A stretch of DNA of 64,000 nt from Granulicella paludicola (GTDB lineage: Bacteria; Acidobacteriota; Terriglobia; Terriglobales; Acidobacteriaceae): positions 186,001 to 250,000 of the forward strand of contig NZ_JAGSYC010000024.1 in assembly GCF_025685545.1 (NCBI RefSeq), given 5' to 3'. Numbering within the stretch: the stretch's first letter is position 1; every line of letters starts with the position of its first letter. The notes under the pieces were generated by a model. That model was not told where the DNA came from. It did no database searches and worked only from the letters and a program-made list of their open reading frames with translations. The translations under genes were made by a program, and so were the position numbers. Positions 52,251 through 59,664 of this stretch are shown in pieces.

Positions 52251-52538
52251 CTACGAGTGTTTCGCGACGGGCTCAGAGGCTCTCTTTTCTACGTCTGGAT
52301 ACTTACCGACTGTTTTACATCGATCCATCACCGCTGCACGAAGGCGGTTGGCGAGTTCGTCCGGGAACTCGTAGGTCTGGGCGCCCCGATAGACATCGAT
52401 GGTCTTGCGAGTCGTGTCTACGACCACTTCGCAGTGGTGGCAGGTTCCGAGGTGTTCTTTTACCTCGACCAGAAGGGTAGGGTCGATCTGCCCATCAAAG
52501 TAGTCGGTTAGTTTGGCCAGAAAATCGGTGCAGTTCAC
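52251..52538 (-). CDS. Zinc-binding anti-sigma factor
   Basis: The 95-residue protein has the zinc-associated anti-sigma motif H29-x3-C33-x2-C36 in EHLGTCHHCEVVVD, with an additional N-terminal cysteine (C3). It would hold the ECF sigma factor coded just upstream inactive until a signal is received. No membrane segment is seen, so the sensor is cytoplasmic and may respond through its zinc-bound cysteines to oxidants. Its ATG overlaps the sigma-factor stop by four bases (ATGA), which fixes 1:1 coupling. Confidence 0.85.
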   Translation of the reverse strand: MNCTDFLAKLTDYFDGQIDPTLLVEVKEHLGTCHHCEVVVDTTRKTIDVYRGAQTYEFPDELANRLRAAVMDRCKTVGKYPDVEKRASEPVAKHS

Positions 52539-53260
52539 TTAGTTGCCTCTTTGCTTTGCCGAAAGTACCGGCTGAGACGTTCGCGTAATTGTAAACGCGC
52601 GCGCAACAACCTCGACTTGACTGCCGGTACGCTCAGCCCGAGGGCTTCGGCCGTCTCTTCCGTCGACAAGTTTTCGATGTCCCGGAGTGTGAAAACGGTT
52701 CGAAAACCTGGGGGAAGACCCGCAATTGTCTTACGAAGAATCTCCGCAAGCTCCGATTGTGAGTAATTCTGCTCCGGATTGGGTCGCCATTCGGCGAAAT
52801 CGCGGGGGATGGAGCCTTCATCCGTCTCCACATCCTGGTCCATGGACACCGTTTTAGAGGTTTTGCGCTTGCGCAGGCGCATCAGGCTTTCGTTCACGGC
52901 GATGCGGACAAGCCAGGTAGAGAACTTGGAGTTGCCCTGAAACTGCTCCAGCTTCTGGAACGCTTTGAAGAAGACGTCCTGGGTGATGTCCTCAGCGTCC
53001 TCGCGGTTCTGCGTGATGTGCTGGGCAGTGCGGAAGATCTGGCGCTCATACTGGCGTACGAGAACCTCGAAGGCGGCGGTATCGCCGGCTTTGGCGCGCT
53101 CGACAAGAGCGATGTCCGGGTGGATCTCGATCGGTGCGGCGTCTTCGGCGGCAACATCTGCGGGAAGAACGCTGGCGAGCACTTCGGGCGGAATCGCCTG
53201 GGTTGGATCGAAGGGGTCTTGAGCCTCGGTTTGGGCGACAGTTGCTTGCGTTGCGGCCAT
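52535..53260 (-). CDS. ECF-family sigma-70 factor
   Basis: The 241-residue protein has an N-terminal extension of about 55 residues rich in Ala/Pro/Gln, then region 2 (LVRQYERQIFRTAQHITQNR and QDVFFKAFQKLEQFQG) and region 4 (LPPGFRTVFTLRDIENLSTE and AVKSRLLRARLQLRERL). It directs RNA polymerase to stress promoters and is controlled by the downstream anti-sigma factor. RpoE/SigW-type group membership is likely by motif. The pair is transcribed away from the lytic transglycosylase gene. Confidence 0.93.
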   Translation of the reverse strand: MAATQATVAQTEAQDPFDPTQAIPPEVLASVLPADVAAEDAAPIEIHPDIALVERAKAGDTAAFEVLVRQYERQIFRTAQHITQNREDAEDITQDVFFKAFQKLEQFQGNSKFSTWLVRIAVNESLMRLRKRKTSKTVSMDQDVETDEGSIPRDFAEWRPNPEQNYSQSELAEILRKTIAGLPPGFRTVFTLRDIENLSTEETAEALGLSVPAVKSRLLRARLQLRERLSRYFRQSKEATK

Positions 53261-53433
53261 AGTTAAGCTCCCTGACTAGTGTACTTGAGCCGTCGGGCGG
53301 AAACCATTGCTAAGAGGCGGGATTTGCGAGTGTCCTGACGGAATCGGGCAGTAACCTCCGGTGGTTCCCTGCTGTAGGACAGCGACTGAAACGGGGGCAT
53401 CCAACGTTAGTCTCAAGAAGGAATGAGGTTGGG

Positions 53434-55755
53434 ATGAGTCCAGTAGCAAGAAGGTGGCAGCGGATCGCGGCGATCGTATGCGCGGCGTCCGTGTTTATGG
53501 CAGCGGGTCAGAGTTCCAAGAAGCACAAGCCTGCGACGGCGCATGCCAAGAGTTCGAGCAGCAAAAGCGCACACAAGAGTTCGGGGAAGAGCTCGCGCGT
53601 GGTCGCGAAGGGTGGCAAGGCTAAGGGCAGACGCGTGGAGGAGCCTACGGTTTCGGCTGAAAGCGTTCGGCTGAACCACGCGTTTTCGGCTTCGGCGCAG
53701 CTGCGACCGATGGCGCAACAGTTGGTGACCTCGCGCAGCGCAGCGGCGTATGCGGGCGTTGCATCGTATGCGGCGTCTCATCCTGGCGATGGATCGGCTG
53801 CGGCCAACCTGGCGCTCGGACATGCCTATCTCCTGGACAAGCGATACAGCGACGCGCAGATGACGTTCCGGCGCGCGGCTGAGGGCGACTCGCCGCTGGC
53901 GGATTATGCAGACTACCTCGGCGCGCAGGCTGCGGTTCAGGGCAATAACGCTTCGCAGGCGATTACGCTGCTCACAGGCTTTGCAGAGAAGCATCCGGGA
54001 AGCTTGTTCGTGGATCAGGCGCCGGTGCTGCTGTCGAGTGCGTATCTGGCGCAGGGCGATCCGACGAGTGCGCTGAAGGCACTTCAGCCACTTGCCGATG
54101 CGAGCACGTCGAGCCATGTGGACTATCGCATGGCGCTGGCGAAGGCGTATCAGGCCTCGGGGAATGTGGATAAGGCGTCGTCGTTGTACCGCGGCTTGTA
54201 TCTCGGCAATCCGCTGGCGCCTGAGGCTGCGCTTGCCAAGGCGCAGCTCGTGGCGATGAATGTTCCGCTGACGCCGGGCGAGAAGAAGCAGCACGCGGAT
54301 TCGTTGTTCAACGCGAAGCAGTATGTTGAAGCAGCGGGAGAGTATCGCGCGCTGCAGAAGGATGAAAACGGCTTGAGTCAGGCGGATCGCGATGCGTTGG
54401 AGATTTACATTGCGGTGTGCGATCTGAGGCTGAAGAAGCTGGGTAGCGGAGAAGTGAACAGTCTTCCGCAGACGGGTGACGATACGGCTGCGCTGAAGCT
54501 GTACATGCGGGCGGAGCTGGCTCGCAGTGCGGGCCGCAACGACGAGCAGGACGCGATTGTGCAGCAGCTGATGACTAGCTATCCGCAGAGCCGATGGCTG
54601 GAGGAGGCGTTGTACTCGGGCGGCAATATGTACCTGCTGAAGCATGACAGCGAGCGGGCGATTGCTGACTACACGGCGCTGTGCGAGCGGTTTCCGCGCA
54701 GTACGTATGCGCCGAACTCGCACTGGCACGCGACGTGGCTGAACTATCGTCTCCGGCGTTATCCAGAGGCTGCGAAGCTGATGGATGAGCAGATCGTGAA
54801 CTATCCGGGAGGACAGGAGATTCCCGGAGCGCTGTACTGGCGCGGACGTCTGTACGAGGACATCGAGCAGAATCTGCCGCAGGCGCTGAACTACTACAAA
54901 GCGCTGAGCAATGCGTATCCGAACAGTTATTACGCGATTCTTGGTCGTGGCCGCATCGCGGTGATCGGCACACGCGAAGCGGTTGCGCCTGCGCCCGCGC
55001 TGGCTTCGGTGCGAGCGATCGACGATCCGCATTTGACCGATGTACTTCCTGAGAACGATCCGCATCTGATCAAGGCGCGGTTGCTGGCGAACGCTGCGCT
55101 GAACGAGTACATTCGGCCCGAGATTCAGCTGAGCGAAACGTCGCGCAGCTGGGGCGTTCTGGCCGAAGCTGAAATCTACCAGAGCTTCGGTGAAGATACA
55201 CGCGCGCTACAAGCGATGAAGCGAGCCAAGCTGCCGTTCTTCTCGCTGCCAGTGCAGGAAGTTCCGATGGCTTACTGGCAGCTGGTGTTTCCGCGTCCTT
55301 TTTGGAGCCAGTTGAAGTCGAATGCTGAGTTGAACGGACTTGATCCGTATCTTGTAGCGGCGCTAATTCGGCAGGAGTCTGAGTTCAATCCCGGCGCTGT
55401 GAGTCGCGCGAATGCCTATGGATTGATGCAGCTGTTGCCTTCGACAGGGAAGATGCTGGCGAAGCGGGGCGGAGACAGACACTTTACGACGAGCGAACTG
55501 TTGGATCCGACGACGAACCTGCGGCTCGGAACGGTTGATTTGAAAAACTCGATCAATAAGTACAGCGGTCAAGTCGAGTATGCGCTGGCGGCTTATAACG
55601 CTGGCGATACGCCGATTCGCAACTGGATTGCGCTCAACAACTACAAGGATGTTCCTGAGTGGGTCGAGTCGATTCCTTATACCGAGACACGTGAATATGT
55701 GCAGGGAATTATGAGGAATCGGGAGATGTATCGGGCGATTTATGCGGGACGGTAG
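53434..55755 (+). CDS. Soluble lytic murein transglycosylase (Slt70-like) with long TPR-type N domain
   Basis: This exported enzyme cleaves peptidoglycan to anhydromuropeptides. The signal peptide (IAAIVCAASVFMAAGQ) is followed by a Ser/Lys-rich linker and a large helical superstructure, about residues 70-600, with TPR-like units. The SLT domain has the catalytic glutamate near residue 648 in AALIRQESEFNPGAVSRANA, then YGLMQLLPSTGKM and YALAAYNAG. Length (773) is above Slt70's about 640 because the N-terminal part is longer. The start ATG at 53434 has AGGAATGAGG upstream. It lies head-to-head with the ECF sigma gene. Confidence 0.92.
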   Translation: MSPVARRWQRIAAIVCAASVFMAAGQSSKKHKPATAHAKSSSSKSAHKSSGKSSRVVAKGGKAKGRRVEEPTVSAESVRLNHAFSASAQLRPMAQQLVTSRSAAAYAGVASYAASHPGDGSAAANLALGHAYLLDKRYSDAQMTFRRAAEGDSPLADYADYLGAQAAVQGNNASQAITLLTGFAEKHPGSLFVDQAPVLLSSAYLAQGDPTSALKALQPLADASTSSHVDYRMALAKAYQASGNVDKASSLYRGLYLGNPLAPEAALAKAQLVAMNVPLTPGEKKQHADSLFNAKQYVEAAGEYRALQKDENGLSQADRDALEIYIAVCDLRLKKLGSGEVNSLPQTGDDTAALKLYMRAELARSAGRNDEQDAIVQQLMTSYPQSRWLEEALYSGGNMYLLKHDSERAIADYTALCERFPRSTYAPNSHWHATWLNYRLRRYPEAAKLMDEQIVNYPGGQEIPGALYWRGRLYEDIEQNLPQALNYYKALSNAYPNSYYAILGRGRIAVIGTREAVAPAPALASVRAIDDPHLTDVLPENDPHLIKARLLANAALNEYIRPEIQLSETSRSWGVLAEAEIYQSFGEDTRALQAMKRAKLPFFSLPVQEVPMAYWQLVFPRPFWSQLKSNAELNGLDPYLVAALIRQESEFNPGAVSRANAYGLMQLLPSTGKMLAKRGGDRHFTTSELLDPTTNLRLGTVDLKNSINKYSGQVEYALAAYNAGDTPIRNWIALNNYKDVPEWVESIPYTETREYVQGIMRNREMYRAIYAGR

Positions 55756-55875
55756 GTACCCCCTCCCCCCATACTTTCGATCTAAAGTATGGGGAAAGCG
55801 AGACTAAGGGCTGGACTTAAGTTGTTCGGAAAGCAAGGATGCCTTCCGCATCAGAATGGAGTTCAACACTTCCAG

Positions 55876-55912
55876 ACGCCCGGTTCCAGTTTTCTGGAGT
55901 CGGGCGTTCTCT
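55876..55912 (+). terminator. Terminator-like hairpin
   Basis: ACGCCCG/CGGGCGT (55876-55882 and 55901-55907) with an inner CCAG/CTGG helix, followed by TCTCTTGT. It lies 120 bases after the lytic transglycosylase gene. Confidence 0.6.
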
Positions 55913-55973
55913 TGTCCGCTATTGGCCGACAATCGCTTTCAGCGCGTGATAGCTTTTGCCTAACTAGACAAGC

Positions 55974-56231
55974 ATGATCAAAATGGATGAACTTGACGAC
56001 CGCACACAAGCTCTGCTGAGCGTGAATGCTACCCTCGAGGCCCTCGGTGCTATTGGAAAACACATCTCTCCTGAGATGTCGGAAACTGTGGCGCTCTACT
56101 TCCAGACCGTTAACGATGCTGTGCGTCTTAGTGGCGTAAAGTGCGCAGAAGCGATTGAAGCCGCAACGCTCAAACCGGAGTTGGTCGCCAAAGTGCTTGT
56201 CACCCTTCCAGTGCCTGTGGTTCAAATTTAG
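55974..56231 (+). CDS. Hypothetical small helical protein
   Basis: The 85-residue product (DELDDRTQALLSVNATLEAL) is predicted helical and soluble, with no membrane segment, cysteine pair or recognisable domain. The single cysteine is in VKCAEAIEAAT. No strong ribosome binding site was seen. It stands alone between the lytic transglycosylase and the permease operon. AT content rises after its stop (56232-56340), with nothing recognised there. Confidence 0.5.
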   Translation: MIKMDELDDRTQALLSVNATLEALGAIGKHISPEMSETVALYFQTVNDAVRLSGVKCAEAIEAATLKPELVAKVLVTLPVPVVQI

Positions 56232-56378
56232 TGAGAACCATGTTTGCAGAGCGCCTATCAGCTACTTTCTTGCTTCTACTTCTATTTTATCAAGCGGCAT
56301 AGGGTAAACATGCAAGTTTTATCCTATTTAGAATCATAGGTTTGAGCGGGTTCGGGGCTTGACAGCTCAAGCGCCGAA

Positions 56379-57635
56379 TTACTCGTGCCGGAGGGCTACG
56401 ACGGCGTCCATGCGGGAGGCACGCCAGGCGGGCAGGAAGCCTGAGACGATGCCGACCAGAGCGAGGATGATGAAGGACGTCAGCATGATGGTGCCGGAGG
56501 CGCGGAGGATGATGTCGCCTTCGTGGTTTGCCGTTTTGTACATCGCGGAGTAGAGCGGCATGGGTGGGATGAGGTAGGCGGCGACGAAGGCGACAGCCAT
56601 GCCGATAACGCCGGCGATGAAGGTGAGGACGAGGCTTTCGAGCAGAAAGTGCGCCAGGATGTCGCGGCGGCGGGCTCCGAGGGCTTTCATGAGACCGATC
56701 TCGCGGGTACGCTCTGTGACGGAGACGAGCATGATGTTCATAACGCCGACGCCACCGACGGCGAGGGTCATGGCTCCGATGATGCCGAGCAGGACCTGTA
56801 AAGCGATGGAGAACTGGACCATGCTCTTGCCGTCTTCGATGGTATCCCAGGCTCCGATGGCTTTGTCGTCGCGGGGGTCAAAGTTGTGGCGCTGGGCGAG
56901 GACGGTGCGGACAGCCTGGATGGCCTGCAGGTGCATGGCAGGAGTAGAGGGCTGGAAGACGATCGAGTCGGGGTCGCGCTGCTGGCGCAGGGTGCGCATG
57001 GTGTCAAAGGGGACGAAGATATTTTCGTTGTCGGGGCCGTTGTTGCTGGAGTCCTGAATCTTATTGCGAAGGACGCCGATGACGGTGAAGGGCTGGCCTT
57101 CGATCTGGACGATTTCGCCGACGGGCGGATAGCCGTTGAAGAGCTTGGTGGCGGCGTGGGGGCCGAAGATGACGACCTGGCGATGCTCGGCGAAGTCGGC
57201 AGGTTCGAAGTAGCGACCGTCCTCGACGTCGAGCCTTCTCATGCGAGCGTAGGGAAGGTCGATGGCCTTGCTCTGGATGTTGACGGACTTGGGTCCGTAC
57301 TTGACGCTGAAGCCGTCGTCGGTTTCACGGGAGACGGCGGAGAGAAAGGGGAGTGCGTCGCGGACGGCTTCCATGTCGCCATCGCGGAGTTTGACCTTTT
57401 GGCCAGAGCGCTCGCCGCCGGCCTGCATGGAGGTCTGGCCACCCCAGATCATGATGACGTTGTTACCGATGCCCATGAAGCCCTGCATGACGGCGTCGCC
57501 GACACCTTTGCCGTAGCTGAGCAGAAGGACGACGGTGACGAGCCCCCAGACGATGCCGAGCATGGTGAGGCCGGACCGCACGCGGTTGCGGTTGAGGGAC
57601 TGCAGGGACTCGAGGAGGATTTCGCGAAGGTTCAT
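56379..57635 (-). CDS. MacB-like ABC transporter permease
   Basis: The 418-residue membrane protein has an N-terminal membrane helix in RSGLTMLGIVWGLVTVVLLL, a MacB periplasmic core domain (about 50-270) and three C-terminal FtsX helices ending in WRASRMDAVVALRHE. The start at 57635 (MNLREILLESLQSL) excludes an upstream stretch that translates the dispersed repeat at 57692-57728. With the neighbouring permease (57748-59028) it forms a two-permease unit; no ATPase or MacA membrane-fusion gene is adjacent, so partners must be encoded elsewhere. The likely role is export or mechanotransmission rather than import. Confidence 0.88.
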   Translation of the reverse strand: MNLREILLESLQSLNRNRVRSGLTMLGIVWGLVTVVLLLSYGKGVGDAVMQGFMGIGNNVIMIWGGQTSMQAGGERSGQKVKLRDGDMEAVRDALPFLSAVSRETDDGFSVKYGPKSVNIQSKAIDLPYARMRRLDVEDGRYFEPADFAEHRQVVIFGPHAATKLFNGYPPVGEIVQIEGQPFTVIGVLRNKIQDSSNNGPDNENIFVPFDTMRTLRQQRDPDSIVFQPSTPAMHLQAIQAVRTVLAQRHNFDPRDDKAIGAWDTIEDGKSMVQFSIALQVLLGIIGAMTLAVGGVGVMNIMLVSVTERTREIGLMKALGARRRDILAHFLLESLVLTFIAGVIGMAVAFVAAYLIPPMPLYSAMYKTANHEGDIILRASGTIMLTSFIILALVGIVSGFLPAWRASRMDAVVALRHE

Positions 57636-57691
57636 AGGAGTGGGTGGTGGTTGAAAAGGTTCCGGCTCTTGTGGCTGTAAAAACTTCTTCG

Positions 57692-57728
57692 GGGTCCTTC
57701 GACTTCGCTGCGCTTCGCTCAGGATGAC
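57692..57728 (-). repeat. Dispersed repeat copy, inverted
   Basis: The reverse complement reads TCATCCTGAGCGAAGCGCAG...CGAAGGACC, the same family as 16809 and 19142. It lies between the two permease genes. Confidence 0.7.
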
Positions 57729-57747
57729 CATGTCTGGGGTAGGTTCA

Positions 57748-59028
57748 TTAGTCGGTTCGGAGGCACTCGATGGGGGTCATGTTGGCGGCTCTTAGGGCTG
57801 GGTAGGTTCCGGCTGAGACGGTGATGAGGCCGAGGGTGATAAGGGAGGCGATGATGGCGATCGGTGAGATGACGGGGTGGGGCATCACGTCGGGGAGAGG
57901 AATGAGTTTGAGGAGAAGGCAGATGCCGACGCCGCAGACGAGGCCGGAGGCTCCGCTGACGAGGGTGATGATGGCAGACTCGGCGAGAAACTGGCGGCGG
58001 ATGTCGCGGGCGGTAGCGCCGAGGGCTTTGCGGACGCCGATCTCGCGGGTGCGTTCGGTGACGGCGACGAGCATGATGTTCATGACGCCGATGCCGCCGA
58101 GGAGCAAGGTAAGAAGAGCGACGGCGGCGAAGAAGATGGTCATCGCGCGGAAGATGTTGTCGGTGAACTGCGCGCCTTCAAGGGTGTCCCAGACCCAGAG
58201 GGCGTCGAGGTCCTGCGGGTCGAAGTGATGGCGGTCGGCGAGGACCTGGCGGACCTGACGAAGGGCGGCGACGTGCTTTTCGGGGCTGACGGGCATGACG
58301 ACGATATTGTTGACGGTGCCGCGGGTGTCGGAGACGGTGCCAAGGAGTTTGTCGGCGGTGCCGAAGCTGGGAGGGAAGTCGCGTTCCATGGAGGAGAAGG
58401 GGACGAAGAGCTGGGAGTTGTCGGGGCCGGAGCCGTAGCTGCCATTCTGCTGCTTTTTGCCCATGACGCCGATGACGGTGTAGGGGTAGCCTTCGATCAT
58501 GAGGGGCTGGCCGATGGCGGTTTTGCCGGGGAAGAGCTGTCGGTTGGAGTCGTAACCGAGGAGGACGACGCGGGCGGCGGTGGCTTCGTCTTCGTCGGTC
58601 ATGAGGCGGCCCTGCTCGACCTTGAGGGAACGGAAATTTTGATACTGCGGCCAGACGCCGCGGACGGCGCGGCTGGCGGCGTTGAAGGGGCTGACCTCGG
58701 AGACGGTGCGGCGCAGTTCGGGTGAGACGGTTTTGACGAGCGGGGCGAGTTGCTGGATGGCGATGGCGTCGCCGAGAGTAAGGTGTATGTCGCGACCGGA
58801 GGCGTACCCGCCGGAGGGCATGGCGGATTTGCCGCCAAAGCAGATGGCGATGTCTGTGCCGATGGACTTGAGGCGCTGGTGCTGGTCGATGCCGAAGCCA
58901 ATGCCGAGGCCGACGAGGAGGATGACGGAGGTGATGCCCCAGAGAATGCCGAACATAGTGAGGAAGCTGCGGAGTTTTGAGTCCCAGAGGGCAGCGAGGG
59001 TTTGGCGAAAGATCTCGAGAAGGGGCAT
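57748..59028 (-). CDS. MacB-like ABC transporter permease
   Basis: The 426-residue protein has the same layout as its downstream neighbour: MPLLEIFRQTLAALWDSKLR, a first membrane helix in LTMFGILWGITSVILLVGLG, a MacB core domain (GTDIAICFGGKSAMPSGGYA), and FtsX helices near VMNIMLVAVTERTREIGVRK. VTERTREIGVRKALGA is the coupling-helix motif that contacts the ATPase. It ends ALRAANMTPIECLRTD. The two permeases are related but clearly diverged, so they may form a heterodimer. The start at 59028 avoids a 36-residue extension with no similarity. Confidence 0.88.
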   Translation of the reverse strand: MPLLEIFRQTLAALWDSKLRSFLTMFGILWGITSVILLVGLGIGFGIDQHQRLKSIGTDIAICFGGKSAMPSGGYASGRDIHLTLGDAIAIQQLAPLVKTVSPELRRTVSEVSPFNAASRAVRGVWPQYQNFRSLKVEQGRLMTDEDEATAARVVLLGYDSNRQLFPGKTAIGQPLMIEGYPYTVIGVMGKKQQNGSYGSGPDNSQLFVPFSSMERDFPPSFGTADKLLGTVSDTRGTVNNIVVMPVSPEKHVAALRQVRQVLADRHHFDPQDLDALWVWDTLEGAQFTDNIFRAMTIFFAAVALLTLLLGGIGVMNIMLVAVTERTREIGVRKALGATARDIRRQFLAESAIITLVSGASGLVCGVGICLLLKLIPLPDVMPHPVISPIAIIASLITLGLITVSAGTYPALRAANMTPIECLRTD

Positions 59029-59180
59029 TGTGGATTCCGGCTGGCTTTTGTGAAGTGGCGAAAGGTGGCGAGATCTGGTTACAGCAATCGATACGCGCGG
59101 AGGCGGTCCGCGGTTCCCGGGGGAGAGGACTTTCAAGAGGCTGGCGCGATAGGATGAGGGTGCGGTTGTCCTGCAATCGC

Positions 59181-59269
59181 GCCCGGATGGTGAAATCGGC
59201 AGACACAGCGGACTTAAAATCCGCAGACCGGAAACGGTCGTGGGGGTTCAAGTCCCCCTCCGGGCACCA
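59181..59269 (+). tRNA. tRNA-Leu (UAA)
   Basis: The acceptor stem GCCCGGA (59181-59187) pairs with TCCGGGC (59259-59265), followed by A and an encoded CCA. The anticodon stem GCGGA/TCCGC encloses loop CTTAAAA with anticodon TAA at 59215-59217. A long variable arm (GACCGGAAACGGTC) and the T-loop GTTCAAGTC confirm a class II tRNA, as expected for leucine. It lies 150 bases upstream of a minus-strand permease gene and on the opposite strand. Confidence 0.97.
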
Positions 59270-59664
59270 TGCTTAGACTGAGTAGCTGATTGGGTGGAAG
59301 TGCCTGTTCCTTTGCCCGATCGCCCGATTGGAGTCATACGAAGCAGGCGCTGCTGTGCCGCTTCTGAAGCCGTCGAACCCTTGGAAAACAATTTTATGTA
59401 AAGCGAAGACTCCAAAGGCCTGAATTGGGGTTTGAAGGACTTTCTGCGTCGTGTCGCTCGATAGAAAACGGAGTGGCGCGCCTTGGAGTTCTGTCTGCGT
59501 ATACGTCATAGGGCAATGAATGTCGCGTAAATATCAATTGACTTTGGCGACAATAAGAAATACAACTTCACATGCATTCTTAAATACAGAAACTCATCGA
59601 AAAACTGGGGTGAAAGCTCCATTTTTGACCTCGATGATTCATTCGACGCCTGGAGGGTAGGTTT
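59270..59664. other. Intergenic region upstream of the TonB receptor gene
   Basis: No convincing gene is seen in 395 bases. A 78-codon minus-strand frame (59273-59509) has no ribosome binding site, no recognised domain and atypical composition. A promoter-like sequence occurs at 59538-59566. No integrase or repeat flanks the tRNA. Confidence 0.5.
59538..59566 (+). promoter_or_regulatory. Candidate sigma-70 promoter of the TonB receptor gene
   Basis: TTGACT (59538-59543) is followed after exactly 17 bases by TACAAC (59561-59566). The -35 box matches five of six and the -10 box four of six consensus positions. It would give a leader of about 90 bases before the ATG at 59665. Confidence 0.5.

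Noticed and set aside
53387-53415. TGAAAC-N17-GTCTCA, resembling an ECF sigma promoter for the lytic transglycosylase gene
   Set aside because: Transcription would begin at about 53422, inside or after the ribosome binding site of the ATG at 53434, leaving almost no leader.
53413-55065. 550-codon minus-strand open frame
   Set aside because: Antisense to the lytic transglycosylase and rich in arginine, which is typical of shadow frames; no domain seen.
59181-59269. tRNA-Leu as an integration site for a mobile element
   Set aside because: No integrase, no repeat of the tRNA 3' end and no accessory genes are found next to it.
59273-59509. 78-codon minus-strand frame after the tRNA
   Set aside because: No ribosome binding site, no similarity and low support; left as non-coding.
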